Counted from the stretch's first letter, positions 44,923 to 55,747 are shown. The stretch is DNA of 64,000 nt from Hyphomicrobium album (GCF_009708035.1 NZ_WMBQ01000001.1:2361501-2425500), one strand, 5' to 3'. Made by a program: numbers and translations. Notes: a model not told the origin generated them from the sequence alone.

Positions 44923-45990
44923 ATGCGTTCCCCGGCCGAACCCGCACCCAAGCCTTCAGCGCAGTTGACGCTCGTCAGCGTGCTCGAGGGTCAGGCAGTC
45001 TGGCCGCCGCCGATGTGGCTGATGCGCCAGGCGGGCCGCTATCTGCCCGAGTACCGCGAGGTGCGCGCGTCGGTCGGCGGCTTCCTCGAGCTGTGCTACA
45101 CGTCGAAGCTCGCTGCCGAGGTGACGCTGCAGCCGATCCGCCGTTACGGCTTTGACGCGGCGATCCTGTTCTCCGACATCCTCGTCGTCCCGGATGCGCT
45201 GGGCCAGGGCGTCCGCTTCGTCGAAGGCGAAGGCCCGCGCCTCGACCCGATCGGCTCGGCTACCGAACTCGCGTGCCTCAACCCCGGCGCAACGGACGGC
45301 AAGTTTGCCCGCGTGTACGAAACCGTGCAGCGGCTGCGCCAAGACCTGCCGCGCGAAACGGCGCTGATCGGGTTTTGCGGCGCACCGTGGACGGTTGCGA
45401 CCTACATGGTCGGTGGCCAGGGCTCATCGGATCAGGCGGCGGCGCGCGAACTCGCCTACCGCGACCCCGTGACATTTGCCGCGCTGATCGACACGGTGAC
45501 GGACGCCTCGATCGACTACCTCGACGGCCAGGTGCGCGCCGGCGCCGACGCCCTGCAGATCTTCGACAGTTGGGCAGGCAACCTCCCCGATGGGGAATTC
45601 GACACCTGGGTGGTGGCGCCGACCCGTAGAATCGCCGCAGAGCTGAAGCGTCGGCACCCGGACACGCCGATCATCGGGTTTCCGCGCGGGGCGGGGACCA
45701 ACGCAGGGCGCTACGTCAAGGCAACGGGGGTCGAGGGACTGGGATGCGATACGGCGATGCCATTGCAGCATATGCGCGATCTCGCCGACCGCGAGGGTGT
45801 TGCCGCGCAAGGCAATCTCGACCCACTATTGCTCGCCGCCGGCGGCCCGAAACTCGACGCCCGGGTGCGTGAGACACTCGCCGCCATGCGCGGCGCGCCC
45901 TACATCTTCAACCTCGGTCACGGCATCGTGCCGCATACCCCACCGGAGAATGTTGCCCGCCTGGTCGAGCTCGTACGCGAGGGCATCTGA
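44923..45990 (+). CDS. hemE: Uroporphyrinogen decarboxylase
   Basis: Heme and tetrapyrrole pathway enzyme of 355 residues converting uroporphyrinogen III to coproporphyrinogen III. Signatures are WLMRQAGRYLPEYREVR near the N-terminus, GFCGAPWTVATYMVGG, and HGIVPHTPPENV near the end. hemJ follows 3 bases later. Its start lies directly beside the predicted origin. Confidence 0.97.
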   Translation: MRSPAEPAPKPSAQLTLVSVLEGQAVWPPPMWLMRQAGRYLPEYREVRASVGGFLELCYTSKLAAEVTLQPIRRYGFDAAILFSDILVVPDALGQGVRFVEGEGPRLDPIGSATELACLNPGATDGKFARVYETVQRLRQDLPRETALIGFCGAPWTVATYMVGGQGSSDQAAARELAYRDPVTFAALIDTVTDASIDYLDGQVRAGADALQIFDSWAGNLPDGEFDTWVVAPTRRIAAELKRRHPDTPIIGFPRGAGTNAGRYVKATGVEGLGCDTAMPLQHMRDLADREGVAAQGNLDPLLLAAGGPKLDARVRETLAAMRGAPYIFNLGHGIVPHTPPENVARLVELVREGI

Positions 45991-45993
45991 CCG

Positions 45994-46413
45994 ATGCTGT
46001 GGCTCAAGGCCTTCCACATCATGGCCGTCGTCGCCTGGTTCGCCGGACTGTTCTACCTGCCGCGACTTTTCGTCTATCACGCGGACGCCCCCGTCGGGTC
46101 GCAGCTCTCCGAGACCTTCAAGAAGATGGAGCACCGGCTCCTGACGGCGATCATGACGCCGGCGATGGCCCTGGTCTGGATCAGCGGCCTGACGCTCGCC
46201 TGGTGGACCGGCTACTACACGGACCATTGGTTGCAGGCGAAATTCGCGCTGGTCTTCCTGCTCTCGGGCTACCAGGGAGCGCTCAGCCGCTGGACGAAGG
46301 ACTTCGCGGCCGACCGAAACACACGTTCCGCGAAATTCTATCGGGTGGCCAACGAGGTCCCGACCATTTTCCTCATCGCGATCGTTCTTCTCGTCGTTCT
46401 CAAGCCCTTCTAA
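45994..46413 (+). CDS. hemJ: Protoporphyrinogen IX oxidase HemJ
   Basis: Four-span membrane protein of 139 residues of the HemJ (formerly UPF0093) family, oxidising protoporphyrinogen IX to protoporphyrin IX. The conserved His8 in [26 protein letters not shown] and the Lys in [16 protein letters not shown] (about residue 83) are present. It starts three bases after hemE, so the two heme genes are co-transcribed. Confidence 0.94.
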   Translation: MLWLKAFHIMAVVAWFAGLFYLPRLFVYHADAPVGSQLSETFKKMEHRLLTAIMTPAMALVWISGLTLAWWTGYYTDHWLQAKFALVFLLSGYQGALSRWTKDFAADRNTRSAKFYRVANEVPTIFLIAIVLLVVLKPF

Positions 46414-46642
46414 GCAAATTATTGTCGGAGCCGCTTTTCTCTGGCTTTTCCATCTGCTATACGTAATTCGAATTCCGCATCGACTCGGGGCCGCTCAGGC
46501 CTGTGAGTTGGTCGCCGGCGCTCCACCTCAAGGGGCACGGCAGACCGCCCGTGGCATTGGCCACGAATACCCCATCCCCCACCTTTCTCGCCGCGGCACC
46601 CTCTCTTCCCGCCTCAAACGCCGTGGCCCCCCGGAGCGTTCT

Positions 46643-47908
46643 ATGACTGAAATGAAGCTCGAAGACCTGAAGCTCAAGTCTCCCACGGAGATGCTGAGCT
46701 TTGCGGAAGAGAACGGCGTCGAGAACGCCAGCACCATGCGCAAGCAGGAGCTGATGTTCGCGACGCTGAAGCAGCTCGCCGCCAAGGAAATCGAAATCAC
46801 CGGCACGGGCGTCGTCGAGGTGCTGCAGGACGGCTTCGGCTTCCTCCGCTCGCCTGACGCCAACTATTTGCCCGGCCCCGACGACATCTACGTTTCGCCC
46901 TCCCAGATCCGCCGCTTTGCCCTGCGCACCGGCGATACGGTCGAGGGCCAGATTCGCGGCCCCAAGGACGGCGAGCGCTACTTCGCCCTCCTCAAGGTCA
47001 GCAAGATCAACTTCGAAGACCCCGAGGCGACGAAGCACAAGATCAACTTCGACAACCTGACGCCGCTCTATCCTACCAAGTGGCTGAAGCTCGAGACCGA
47101 GGATCCGACGGTCAAGGACTTCTCCCCGCGGGTCATCGACATCGTGGCGCCGATCGGCAAGGGCCAGCGCGGCCTCATCGTCGCTCCGCCGCGCACCGGT
47201 AAGACGGTGCTCCTGCAGAACATCGCCCACTCCATCGCAGTCAATCATCCCGAGTGCTACCTGATCGTGCTGCTCATCGACGAGCGCCCGGAAGAGGTCA
47301 CCGACATGCAGCGCTCGGTAAAGGGCGAGGTCATCTCCTCGACCTTCGACGAGCCGCCGTCGCGCCACGTGCAGGTCTCGGAAATGGTGATCGAGAAGGC
47401 GAAGCGCCTCGTCGAGCACAAGCGCGACGTGATCATCCTTTTGGACTCCATCACCCGCCTCGGCCGCGCCTACAACACCGTCGTGCCGTCCTCTGGCAAG
47501 GTGCTGACCGGCGGCGTCGACTCCAACGCCCTGCAGCGCCCCAAGCGCTTCTTCGGCGCCGCCCGCAACATCGAGGAAGGCGGCTCGCTGACCATCATCG
47601 CCACGGCGCTCGTCGACACCGGCTCGCGCATGGACGAGGTGATCTTCGAAGAGTTCAAGGGCACCGGTAACTCGGAAATCATTCTCGACCGCAAGGTCTC
47701 CGACAAGCGCGTGTTCCCGGCCATCGACGTCGCCCGCTCGGGTACCCGCAAGGAAGACCTGCTCGTGCCGAAGGACCAGCTCAAGAAGGTCTACGTGCTC
47801 CGCCGCATCCTCAACCCGATGGGGACGATGGACGGCATCGAGTTCCTCATCGACAAGCTGCGCTCGACCAAGACCAACGGCGAGTTCTTCTCCTCGATGA
47901 ACACCTGA
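46643..47908 (+). CDS. rho: Transcription termination factor Rho
   Basis: Hexameric RNA helicase of 421 residues from [12 protein letters not shown] (GGAG 10 bases before). The frame is open to 46508, but Rho proteins start here. The N-terminal RNA-binding domain includes DGFGFLRSP. The P-loop is [13 protein letters not shown], Walker B is [16 protein letters not shown], and the R-loop/Q-loop [20 protein letters not shown] is intact. The 229-base leader may be autoregulatory. A strong terminator follows at 47940. A long open frame on the opposite strand is a shadow. Confidence 0.97.
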   Translation: MTEMKLEDLKLKSPTEMLSFAEENGVENASTMRKQELMFATLKQLAAKEIEITGTGVVEVLQDGFGFLRSPDANYLPGPDDIYVSPSQIRRFALRTGDTVEGQIRGPKDGERYFALLKVSKINFEDPEATKHKINFDNLTPLYPTKWLKLETEDPTVKDFSPRVIDIVAPIGKGQRGLIVAPPRTGKTVLLQNIAHSIAVNHPECYLIVLLIDERPEEVTDMQRSVKGEVISSTFDEPPSRHVQVSEMVIEKAKRLVEHKRDVIILLDSITRLGRAYNTVVPSSGKVLTGGVDSNALQRPKRFFGAARNIEEGGSLTIIATALVDTGSRMDEVIFEEFKGTGNSEIILDRKVSDKRVFPAIDVARSGTRKEDLLVPKDQLKKVYVLRRILNPMGTMDGIEFLIDKLRSTKTNGEFFSSMNT

Positions 47909-47939
47909 TCGCCGCCCGCGCGGCATCTCTGAAACGCGA

Positions 47940-47975
47940 AAGGGCCGCTCACCAGCGGCCCTTCTTCTTGATTCT
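47940..47975 (+). terminator. Intrinsic terminator of rho
   Basis: A perfect 10-bp stem AAGGGCCGCT/AGCGGCCCTT with loop CACC (47940-47963) is followed by CTTCTTCTTG. It begins about 30 bases past the rho stop. Confidence 0.8.
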
Positions 47976-48051
47976 CAAGCGCACGTTTAAAGAAACGTCA
48001 TGGCCGCGCAGGCGGGACCCAGACGCGCTCGCCGAGCGACATGGTGTACGC

Positions 48052-48518
48052 TAACCTCTCCCGTAGGGAGAGGTCGGCTGGACGCGCGTTGGCGCGCCAG
48101 CCGGGTGAGGGGATGAACCGCTTCAAATCGAGGGCCAGATGCCTGCGGACAGAGCAGCCGCGCGCCGAGGAGATTCTTTGGCGCGAGCTGCGCAACCGGC
48201 ACCTTGATGGTTGCAAGTTCCGGCGCCAACATCCCATCGGAGTTTATATCGTGGACTTCGTTTCGCTGGAGCGAAAGCTCGTAATCGAAGTCGACGGGGC
48301 GACTCATTCGACAGATGAGGAAATCGCGCGTGACGCACGTCGGACCACCGAGATAGAGAGCTTCGGATTTCACGTTGTCCGCGTGACCCACACCGACATC
48401 TACAAGAATCTCGACGGCGTGCTCGACTGGATCTTGCTGGAACTCGGGCGCCTATAACCCCTCGCCCGCCGCTCAATTCTACGCATTTCGCGTCGACCTC
48501 TCCCCCTGGGAGAGGTTA
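48052..48518. mobile_element. DUF559-carrying unit bounded by inverted palindromes
   Basis: TAACCTCTCCC-GTAG-GGAGAGGTCG (48052-48076, with overlap in the centre) recurs in inverted orientation as CGACCTCTCCC...GGGAGAGGTTA at 48494-48518. Between them lie a GC-rich hairpin (GGCTGG...CCAGCC), a GTGAGGGG run and the DUF559 gene. A truncated copy of the left part is at 32302-32436. The unit looks like a small non-autonomous element with a nuclease-like gene inside. No target-site duplication was established. Confidence 0.55.
48113..48457 (+). CDS. DUF559 endonuclease-like protein
   Basis: Protein of 114 residues from MNRFKSRARCLR; the frame is open to 48041 but that part lies in the palindrome. 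DUF559 proteins have a PD-(D/E)xK nuclease-type fold resembling very-short-patch repair endonucleases. Visible markers are EEILWRELRNRHLDGCKFRRQ, IVDFVSLERKLVIEVDGATH (Asp and ExD-type acidic residues) and HVVRVTHTDI. The cellular role is unknown. It is positioned between inverted palindromes in the convergent gap between rho and the desaturase-like gene. Confidence 0.85.
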   Translation: MNRFKSRARCLRTEQPRAEEILWRELRNRHLDGCKFRRQHPIGVYIVDFVSLERKLVIEVDGATHSTDEEIARDARRTTEIESFGFHVVRVTHTDIYKNLDGVLDWILLELGRL

Positions 48519-48545
48519 CGTAGCATCCGGAGTTCCGAGAACGAG

Positions 48546-49520
48546 CTACTCCGCGGCGTCGACGATGCGGCGGGCTTCCTGTGCCGGCGTCGGCGCGGGC
48601 TCGGCCGGCTTGCGATAGCGCTCCGGCTCGCCCTGCCCCGGCTTGTAGTGGAGCGGGAACAGGAACTGCTCGACATAGCCCTTGGGGAAGTTCGGCACCT
48701 CGTCGACGCCCAAATCCTTCGCCGTGATCTCGCGCGGCGGCTTCTCGTGGAAGGTGCCGAGCAGGCGATCCCAGATCGTCAGCAGCAGGCCGAAATTGCA
48801 GTCGCCTTCGGTGCCCCAATTGACGTGGTGCAGGTGATGGATGCGCCCGATCGACAGGTGCTTCTGCAGCGGCCCCAACCGCGCATCGACGTTCGAATGC
48901 TGCACGATGAGCGTGATCGAGATCATGAAGCCGAGCATCACCGCCACCGGCACCGGCATGCCGATGATGACCAGCGGCGCGTTGGCAATGATCATGTCGA
49001 TGACCTGATGCAGCGGATGGCGCATCACGCCGTTCATGCCATAGAGCCGCCCGACACCGTGGTGCACCGCATGCAACCGCCACAGCGGCGCGTAGCGGTG
49101 GCTGATGTAGTGCATGATCATGAACATGAAGTCGGAGATGACGAAGGCGACGATGACCTGCGCCCACAGCGGCCACTGCGTCGGCCACAAGCCCTGGAAC
49201 GGGAACAGCCAGCAGATCACCGGGATCAGCACCACGCCGACGATCGACTGATATTCGTAGACGAGGATGTGCAGCACGGTCGTCGGAGTGTCGCCATGCT
49301 CGTGGTGGTCGTTCCACTCATCGAAGAACGGAGCGATTTTCTCGGCGCCGAACGCGGTCGCGTAGGCGAGTACCAGCAGCGGCGCAAGCCATAGATAGGC
49401 CCACGGGTTGTCGCCAGCGACGGCCAATTCCGAAACCACCAAATACGCGGCGGCGGTCAGGCCGAGCATCATGAAAGGTGCGTAGCCGTAGCGCACGATC
49501 GCGCGTAGTGCTGGCATCAA
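48546..49520 (-). CDS. Sterol desaturase/fatty acid hydroxylase family protein
   Basis: Integral membrane di-iron oxygenase-like protein of 324 residues with about five spans. The histidine clusters of the superfamily are present: HYISH (HxxxH), LHAVHHG (HxxHH), QHSNVD and IHHLHHVNWG. The substrate is a lipid or sterol-like compound and cannot be named. The C-terminus is Pro-rich (AEPAPTPAQ). With the DUF255 gene it is inserted between rho and mnmE, which lie closer together in many relatives. Confidence 0.88.
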   Translation of the reverse strand: MMPALRAIVRYGYAPFMMLGLTAAAYLVVSELAVAGDNPWAYLWLAPLLVLAYATAFGAEKIAPFFDEWNDHHEHGDTPTTVLHILVYEYQSIVGVVLIPVICWLFPFQGLWPTQWPLWAQVIVAFVISDFMFMIMHYISHRYAPLWRLHAVHHGVGRLYGMNGVMRHPLHQVIDMIIANAPLVIIGMPVPVAVMLGFMISITLIVQHSNVDARLGPLQKHLSIGRIHHLHHVNWGTEGDCNFGLLLTIWDRLLGTFHEKPPREITAKDLGVDEVPNFPKGYVEQFLFPLHYKPGQGEPERYRKPAEPAPTPAQEARRIVDAAE

Positions 49521-49663
49521 ATCGGTCTCCGAATCGAGTTGTCGCGGCTGTTGGGCAACTCAGACACCCCTCGACAGGCGGGCTTATGCGGCTTCAGCTG
49601 GTCGTAGCAACGCGCCGGAATGAAACCCGTTCGAGATTGGCACCGCACGCGTAGCGAGCTTGT

Positions 49664-51691
49664 TTACAAACTTCGTTGTTCTTTCAGCGCCTTCGCGAGG
49701 TCCGAGGGCTCGGTCAGCGACGGAGAGCATTGTGGACCTATGCACACATAGGCTGCCGCTCGCCGGTTAACAGCGTTCTTGTCGCGAAGGCCCGGTAATG
49801 TGGCACCATTCGCAGTGTCGTTCAAAGCGTACTGCAGCGCGCCGGGCAAAGAAATACTTCTGATGACCTTCATCAGCTCCGCTCCGCCCTCCAGATGCTG
49901 TCCGGCAAGGACGACTTGCTGCGGCTTAAGCAAATCAAATGTGCTCGCCAGGAGCCCTGTGTGTGCGACAATGTTACGCCCCACTTCGCCGGCGAAGGCG
50001 GCCAGCAACTGGGCCGCACGTTCGACGTACCGGGTCTCGCCGCTGAGCGTGGCGAGCGCCACGAGATTGGCCAGCATGATGGTGTTGGCGTTGGGAGTCG
50101 CGTCGTCGGTCCCCGGGCGCAGGCGCGCGATCACGTCGCGCGTATCGTCGGCTGAAGTTGCATAGCCGCCCTTGCCTTCGACCCAGTAGTGCTTGTCGAG
50201 CACCTCGACCCATGCGGCGGCTTGGTCGAAATAGCGCTGCTCGTTCGTCGCCTCGTTGAGGCGCAGCGCGCCCCAGATCATGTTGGCGTAGTCGGAGGCG
50301 GTCGCCGGCGCCTTCGCCCGACCGGCGCGATAGGCATGCTTGAGCCGCCCGTTCTCGGTCATGCGCGTGACGACGAAATCGAACGCGCGCTTGGCGAGCT
50401 CCAGCCATTCGGGCCGCTCGAACACGACCGAGGCGCGCGCCAGCGCGGCGATCATCAGCCCGTTCCAATCGGCGAGCACCTTGTCGTCCCAGCCGGGGCG
50501 CACGCGCTTGTCGCGCTCGGCCATCAGCGTCGCGCGTAGTTTCCGCAGCCGCGCTTCCTCCTCATCGGAGCGCAGCGCGAGGCGGTTCAGGCGATTGAGG
50601 ATGTTGTGGCCTTCGAAATTGCCGTCGGCAGTGACGTCGTAGACCTGTGCGAAGTAGCGCCCGTCCTCCCCGCCGAGAATGCGCAGCACGTCATCCAGCG
50701 ACCAGACGTAGAACTTGCCTTCCTCGCCTTCCGAGTCGGCATCGAGCGAGGCGGCGAAGCCGCCGCCCTCGGCGATCATCTCGCGCTCGAGCCATTCGAC
50801 CGTCTCGGCGACGCGCGCCCTGTAGAGCGGGGACCCGGTCTCGCGATAGACCTCGGTCATCAGGTCGATGAGCAGCGCATTGTCGTAGAGCATCTTCTCG
50901 AAGTGGGGGACGAGCCAGAGCTCGTCGACCGAGTAGCGGGCGAAGCCGCCGCCGAGATGATCGTAGATGCCGCCCTGGCAGATGTTGTCGAGCGTGCGCA
51001 CGACCGCCTCGCGCGCCGGCGCGTGGTCGTAGCGGATGCCGCCGCGCCAGAGCAGCCAGAAGATGCTCCATTGCGGAAACTTGGGCGCGCCTTGTAGGCC
51101 GCCATGCACGGCATCCACCGCCGGCACCATGCGCGTGGTCAGGTCCTTGAGGAGCCGATCGTCGATCATCGGGGCGGTCGTCGCCTGATCCGGGTTCTGC
51201 AAGGCGGCGGTCAGCGCGTTGGCATTCTCGGCGACCTTCTCCGGCTCCTCGCGGAACACGGCGGAGACGCGCTGCAGGACGTCGACGAACGCCGGGCGGC
51301 CGAAGCGATGCTGCTTGGGAAAATACGTGCCGCCCCACACCGGGCGGGCCTCTTGGTCGAGGAACATCGTCAGCGGCCAGCCGCCCTGCTCACCCAACGC
51401 ATGCAGAGCGCCCATGTAGATGGCGTCGATGTCGGGCCGCTCTTCGCGGTCGACCTTGATGTTCACGAACAGCTCGTTCATCACCGCCGCCGTCGCTTCG
51501 TCCTCGAAGCTCTCGTGCGCCATGACGTGGCACCAGTGGCAGGCCGCGTAACCGACCGACAGCAGGATCGGCTTGTTGGTGCGCTTCGCCTCGGCCAGCG
51601 CCTCCGGTCCCCAAGCCCACCAGTGGACGGGGTTGTCCTTGTGCTGCAGGAGATAGGGGCTCGTCTCTTTGCTGAGACGGTTCTCGCTCAT
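49664..51691 (-). CDS. DUF255 thioredoxin-domain protein (YyaL/SPATA20-like)
   Basis: Protein of 675 residues from [17 protein letters not shown]; the frame is open to 51805 but the family starts here. The N-terminal thioredoxin-like domain has a CxxC in [16 protein letters not shown], followed by an (alpha/alpha)6-barrel-type region with [28 protein letters not shown] and [14 protein letters not shown]. Family function is not established; a role in sulfur or sugar chemistry has been suggested. It is divergent from mnmE, with about 80 bases between the starts. Confidence 0.88.
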   Translation of the reverse strand: MSENRLSKETSPYLLQHKDNPVHWWAWGPEALAEAKRTNKPILLSVGYAACHWCHVMAHESFEDEATAAVMNELFVNIKVDREERPDIDAIYMGALHALGEQGGWPLTMFLDQEARPVWGGTYFPKQHRFGRPAFVDVLQRVSAVFREEPEKVAENANALTAALQNPDQATTAPMIDDRLLKDLTTRMVPAVDAVHGGLQGAPKFPQWSIFWLLWRGGIRYDHAPAREAVVRTLDNICQGGIYDHLGGGFARYSVDELWLVPHFEKMLYDNALLIDLMTEVYRETGSPLYRARVAETVEWLEREMIAEGGGFAASLDADSEGEEGKFYVWSLDDVLRILGGEDGRYFAQVYDVTADGNFEGHNILNRLNRLALRSDEEEARLRKLRATLMAERDKRVRPGWDDKVLADWNGLMIAALARASVVFERPEWLELAKRAFDFVVTRMTENGRLKHAYRAGRAKAPATASDYANMIWGALRLNEATNEQRYFDQAAAWVEVLDKHYWVEGKGGYATSADDTRDVIARLRPGTDDATPNANTIMLANLVALATLSGETRYVERAAQLLAAFAGEVGRNIVAHTGLLASTFDLLKPQQVVLAGQHLEGGAELMKVIRSISLPGALQYALNDTANGATLPGLRDKNAVNRRAAAYVCIGPQCSPSLTEPSDLAKALKEQRSL

Positions 51692-51771
51692 GACGATCCC
51701 TTGGCTGCACGCCGGTTTTGGCAGTTGCGCGCTAACATGGGGTCTTAACGCCGGAACGGCTAGGTCGATGC

Positions 51772-53100
51772 ATGGCTGAGTCCCCCACAATCTTTGCCCT
51801 TTCAAGCGCGCCGGGGCGCGCCGGCATCGCCGTCGTGCGGGTCAGCGGTGAGCGCGCGGGATTTGTCGTGGACGCTCTGGCGCCCCCGCGGCCGAAGGAT
51901 CGGGTCGCCGCCCTGCGGCGTATCCGCGACCCGCAATCGGCAGAGGTGCTGGACGAGGCGCTGGTCCTTTTCTTTGCCGCGCCGCGCACCGAAACCGGCG
52001 AGGACATGGCCGAGCTGCACCTCCACGGCGGCCCATCGATCGTCAAAGCCGTCCTCGGCGTGCTCGGCCGCCAGGCCGGCTGCCGGCTCGCCGAGCCGGG
52101 CGAGTTCGCGCGCCGCGCCTTCCAGAACGGCAAGCTCGACCTGGCGCAGGTCGAAGGCCTCGCCGACCTCATCGAGGCGGAGACGGAGGCGCAGCGTCAC
52201 CAGGCTTTGGCGCAGATGCGTGGCGCACTATCCGAGCTCTACGAGGGCTGGCGTCGCGCTCTGCTCGAGGCGAGCGCACTCACCGAGGCGGCCATCGATT
52301 TCAGCGACGAGGGCGACGTGGCGGCCGACGCGATGGAGCGGGCGCGCACCATCGTCGGCAAGCTCGAAGGCGAAATCGCTGCCCATCTCGACGACGGCAA
52401 CCGCGGCGAGATCCTTCGCGACGGCTTTCGCGTCGTGCTGGCGGGACCGCCCAACGCCGGCAAGTCGAGCCTGCTCAATGCCCTGGCCCGGCGCGATGCG
52501 GCTATCGTCTCCGAGGAAGCCGGCACCACCCGCGACGTGATCGAGGTGCGCCTCGATCTCGATGGCCTACCGGTCATCGTCTCCGACACCGCCGGCATCC
52601 GCGAGCCTCGGGGTGCCGTCGAGAAGGAAGGCATCCGCCGCACTCTGGCCCACGCGCGCGACGCCGACCTCGTCCTTTGGCTGAGCGAGGCGACGGCGCC
52701 GCTCGTGCCGCCCCCGCCCGAAGTCTCAGGTCGCGGGGACACGTTTTTTCTCCCCCTCGCCAGCAAGATTGATATCTCCGGTGCTGTCGCGGACGGCCGG
52801 CTCGGCGTGTCGGCCAAGACCGGCGCCGGTCTGCCCGAACTCGTTGCCGCCATCGCGCAGCGCGCCCGTGAGCGTGTCGGCGACCTGTCCGCGCCGGCCA
52901 TCACCCGTGCGCGGTACAGGGAGCGGTTCATGGAGTGCATGAACTCGGTGCATGAGTACATGAACGGGCCGGCGGACCAGTACGAACTCCGCGCCGAGGA
53001 CCTGCGGCGCGCTACCCAGGCCATCGGCCGCATCACCGGCCGCGTCGACGTGGAGGACGTGCTGGGCGAGATCTTCGGGCGCTTCTGCATCGGCAAGTGA
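51772..53100 (+). CDS. mnmE: tRNA modification GTPase MnmE
   Basis: GTPase of 442 residues that works with MnmG to place the aminomethyl group on U34 of certain tRNAs. An N-terminal tetrahydrofolate-binding domain and a helical domain frame the G domain, whose motifs are [14 protein letters not shown], the T in [10 protein letters not shown], and [10 protein letters not shown]. The final FCIGK carries the catalytic Cys. A parS-like site lies five bases after the stop, in the gap before mnmG. Confidence 0.96.
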   Translation: MAESPTIFALSSAPGRAGIAVVRVSGERAGFVVDALAPPRPKDRVAALRRIRDPQSAEVLDEALVLFFAAPRTETGEDMAELHLHGGPSIVKAVLGVLGRQAGCRLAEPGEFARRAFQNGKLDLAQVEGLADLIEAETEAQRHQALAQMRGALSELYEGWRRALLEASALTEAAIDFSDEGDVAADAMERARTIVGKLEGEIAAHLDDGNRGEILRDGFRVVLAGPPNAGKSSLLNALARRDAAIVSEEAGTTRDVIEVRLDLDGLPVIVSDTAGIREPRGAVEKEGIRRTLAHARDADLVLWLSEATAPLVPPPPEVSGRGDTFFLPLASKIDISGAVADGRLGVSAKTGAGLPELVAAIAQRARERVGDLSAPAITRARYRERFMECMNSVHEYMNGPADQYELRAEDLRRATQAIGRITGRVDVEDVLGEIFGRFCIGK

Positions 53101-53105
53101 GCCAA

Positions 53106-53121
53106 TGTTTCACGTGAAACC
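53106..53121. promoter_or_regulatory. parS: parS site 1 (mnmE-mnmG gap)
   Basis: TGTTTCACGTGAAACC matches the 16-bp parS consensus TGTTTCACGTGAAACA at 15 positions. It is the binding site of ParB, encoded about 3.5 kb downstream. Confidence 0.9.
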
Positions 53122-53201
53122 CCTTGTTAACCACGCCGGGGCCTTTGATTCGCCGGCCCGCTACGGCTAGGTTCGGCGCCCGAAACCCCGGATTCCCTAG
53201 G

Positions 53202-55073
53202 ATGTCAGACGCCAAGTTCGACGTGATCGTTGTGGGCGGCGGCCATGCCGGCTGCGAAGCCGCGGCCGCGGCTGCCCGCATGGGCGCCCGGACGGCGCTG
53301 GTCACGCATACGTTCGCGACCATCGGGGAGATGTCGTGCAATCCCGCCATCGGCGGCCTCGGCAAGGGCCACCTGGTGCGCGAGGTCGACGCCCTCGACG
53401 GCCTGATGGGCCGCGTCGCCGACGTCGCCGGCATCCAGTTCCGACTTCTCAATCGTTCCAAGGGCCCGGCCGTGCAGGGCCCGCGCACCCAGGCGGACCG
53501 CAAGCTCTACCGGCAGGCCATGCAGGCGGCGATCCGCGCCACGGCCAACCTCGAGGTCGTCGAAGGCGGCGTGGAGGATCTGGTCGTCGAGAACGGCCGA
53601 GTCACCGGCGTGGTCACCGGAGGGGGCCGAACGCTGGCCGCCGGGGCCGTGGTCCTGACCACCGGCACCTTCCTCAACGGCCTGATCCACCTGGGCGAGC
53701 AGCAGATCCCGGCGGGGCGCGCCGGCGAGGCCCCGGCCCGCAAGCTCTCCGAGCGGCTCTATGGCTTGGGTCTGCAACTCGGGCGCCTCAAGACCGGCAC
53801 TCCCGCTCGTCTCTCCAAGGCCTCGATCGACTGGAACGCGCTGGAGCAGCAGGCGGCCGACGACCCGCCGGTGCCTTTCTCCTTCCTGACCGAACGGATC
53901 ACCACGCCCCAGGTCACCTGCGCCATCACTCGAACTACCGAGGCGGCGCACGCCATCATCCGCGCCAATCTCGGCCGTTCGGCGATGTATTCCGGGCAGA
54001 TTTCCTCGACAGGCCCGCGCTATTGCCCGTCGATCGAGGACAAGGTCGTGCGCTTCGCCGGCCGCGAGACCCACCAGGTCTTCCTCGAGCCGGAAGGCCT
54101 GGACGACGACACCGTCTACCCCAACGGCATCTCAACCTCGCTCCCCGCCGAGGTGCAGGAGGCCTTCATCCGCACGATGCCGGGGCTGGAAAAGGCCGTC
54201 ATCAAGCGGCCGGGCTACGCCATCGAGTACGACTACGTGGACCCGCGGGAGCTCTCGCCGGCGCTTCACGTGAAACGTTTGCCCGGGCTTTTCCTCGCCG
54301 GGCAGATCAACGGCACGACGGGATACGAGGAAGCGGCGGCGCAGGGATTGGCGGCCGGAATCAACGCCGCGCTGCTCGCCGGAGGCCGCGAGCCTGACTT
54401 CGTCGTCTCCCGCGCCGACGGCTATCTCGGCGTCATGATCGACGACCTCGTGACCCGCGGCGTCTCCGAGCCCTACCGTATGTTCACGTCCCGCGCCGAG
54501 TACCGGCTGCGCCTGCGTGCCGACAATGCCGACCAGCGCCTGACTCCGTTGGGCCTCGACGTGGGCTGTGTTGGTGCTGCAAGGCAAGTTGCCTATGAGG
54601 CCAAGGCCCAGTCCCTTGCGGCGGCTGGCGTCATGCTGCGGGCGCTCTCGCTGACGCCGTCGGAAGCAGGACGCCATGGCCTTGACGTCAACCGCGACGG
54701 CCGTCGCCGCTCCGCCTTCGACCTTCTCGCGCTCCCGGGCGTCGACATCGCCCGTCTCGCGAGCATCTGGCCGGAGATCGGCGCGCTATCGCCTGCCATC
54801 GCCGAGCAGGTCGCCGTTGACGCGCGCTACGCCGCCTACGTAGAGCGCCAGGACCTCGATGTCGCCGCCCTGCGCCGGGACGAGGCGCTGAGCATCCCCG
54901 CCGGCTTCGACTTCGGCGCCCTGCCCGGTCTCTCGACCGAGGTGCGCCAGAAGCTCGGCCAGCATCGCCCGGCGACGCTGGCCCAGGCGGCGCGCATCGA
55001 CGGCATCACCCCGGCGGCGCTCCTCATCCTGCTGGCGCAGCTCAAGGCGGCGCCGGTGCGGAAATCGGCATGA
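53202..55073 (+). CDS. mnmG: tRNA uridine-5-carboxymethylaminomethyl modification enzyme MnmG
   Basis: FAD-dependent partner of MnmE, 623 residues from [20 protein letters not shown] (the frame opens earlier, at 53124). GGGHAGCE binds FAD. The signatures [11 protein letters not shown] and [17 protein letters not shown] are intact, and the C-terminal helical domain is full length. The coding sequence contains a parS-like site (54262-54277). It overlaps rsmG by four bases. Confidence 0.96.
   Translation: MSDAKFDVIVVGGGHAGCEAAAAAARMGARTALVTHTFATIGEMSCNPAIGGLGKGHLVREVDALDGLMGRVADVAGIQFRLLNRSKGPAVQGPRTQADRKLYRQAMQAAIRATANLEVVEGGVEDLVVENGRVTGVVTGGGRTLAAGAVVLTTGTFLNGLIHLGEQQIPAGRAGEAPARKLSERLYGLGLQLGRLKTGTPARLSKASIDWNALEQQAADDPPVPFSFLTERITTPQVTCAITRTTEAAHAIIRANLGRSAMYSGQISSTGPRYCPSIEDKVVRFAGRETHQVFLEPEGLDDDTVYPNGISTSLPAEVQEAFIRTMPGLEKAVIKRPGYAIEYDYVDPRELSPALHVKRLPGLFLAGQINGTTGYEEAAAQGLAAGINAALLAGGREPDFVVSRADGYLGVMIDDLVTRGVSEPYRMFTSRAEYRLRLRADNADQRLTPLGLDVGCVGAARQVAYEAKAQSLAAAGVMLRALSLTPSEAGRHGLDVNRDGRRRSAFDLLALPGVDIARLASIWPEIGALSPAIAEQVAVDARYAAYVERQDLDVAALRRDEALSIPAGFDFGALPGLSTEVRQKLGQHRPATLAQAARIDGITPAALLILLAQLKAAPVRKSA
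54262..54277. promoter_or_regulatory. parS: parS-like site 2 (inside mnmG)
   Basis: CGCTTCACGTGAAACG matches 13 of 16 consensus positions and keeps the TTCACGTGAAAC core. It lies in the codons for ALHVKRL of MnmG. Probably functional, but weaker than sites 1 and 3. Confidence 0.6.
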
Positions 55074-55747
55074 GCGCCCGCACCGCCGCGGCCGAAATCT
55101 CGGGGCCCGAGGACTTCGCCCGCACCTTCAACGTTTCACGTGAAACGATTGATAAACTTTCGACTTACGAGGGGCTGCTGCGCCAGTGGCAGAAGACGAT
55201 CAATCTTGTCGCCCCCAGTACCCTCGATGCTGTCTGGTCGCGCCACTTCGCCGATTCCGCCCAGCTCCTCGCCCTCGCCCCGCCGGATGCCAAGCGCTGG
55301 CTCGACCTCGGCTCCGGCGCCGGATTTCCAGGCCTCGTTCTGGCGATCATGTTGGCCAACCGCGAAGGAGCCAAAGTCACGCTCATTGAAAGCGACACCC
55401 GCAAGGCCGCTTTCCTCGCCGAAGTGGGCCGCCGCACTGGAGCACCTGTGGACATCCGCCCTGAGCGAATCGAGAAAGCCGCGACTCAATCTAAGCTTGG
55501 CGCTGTCGACGTGATCACCGCACGCGCGTTGGCACCCTTGCCGCGCCTGCTCGAGCTGGCGGCTCCGGCCTTCTCAGCCCAGACCACCGGGCTGTTCCTG
55601 AAGGGCCGCGAGGCGGAGACCGAGGTAGACGCGGCCAGGGCGCGGTGGGCCTTTGAGGCCGAGCTGCATCCGAGCGTGTCCGACGCGGGTGGTCGAATCG
55701 TCGTAATCCGCGCGTTAGAGGCCAAAACGGAGGGTCAACCGCGATGA
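55070..55747 (+). CDS. rsmG: 16S rRNA (guanine527-N7)-methyltransferase RsmG
   Basis: Methyltransferase of 225 residues modifying G527 of 16S rRNA. The SAM-binding motif is [36 protein letters not shown] and [14 protein letters not shown] are typical. It is coupled to mnmG and parA by four-base overlaps on both sides. The conserved FNVSRETI near the N-terminus is encoded by a parS palindrome (55132-55147). Confidence 0.95.
   Translation: MSARTAAAEISGPEDFARTFNVSRETIDKLSTYEGLLRQWQKTINLVAPSTLDAVWSRHFADSAQLLALAPPDAKRWLDLGSGAGFPGLVLAIMLANREGAKVTLIESDTRKAAFLAEVGRRTGAPVDIRPERIEKAATQSKLGAVDVITARALAPLPRLLELAAPAFSAQTTGLFLKGREAETEVDAARARWAFEAELHPSVSDAGGRIVVIRALEAKTEGQPR
55132..55147. promoter_or_regulatory. 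parS: parS site 3 (inside rsmG)
   Basis: CGTTTCACGTGAAACG is a perfect 16-bp palindrome matching 14 of 16 consensus positions. It encodes part of NVSRET in RsmG. It lies about 600 bases before parA. Confidence 0.85.

Noticed and set aside
46457-47926. Long open minus-strand frame opposite rho (about 489 codons)
   Set aside because: It mirrors rho in a GC-rich genome, is Arg/Asp/Val-rich with no domain, and rho is certain on the other strand. Similar long shadows opposite the amidase (1084-2247), sdhA (4940-6142) and mltA (37355-38479) were dropped for the same reason.
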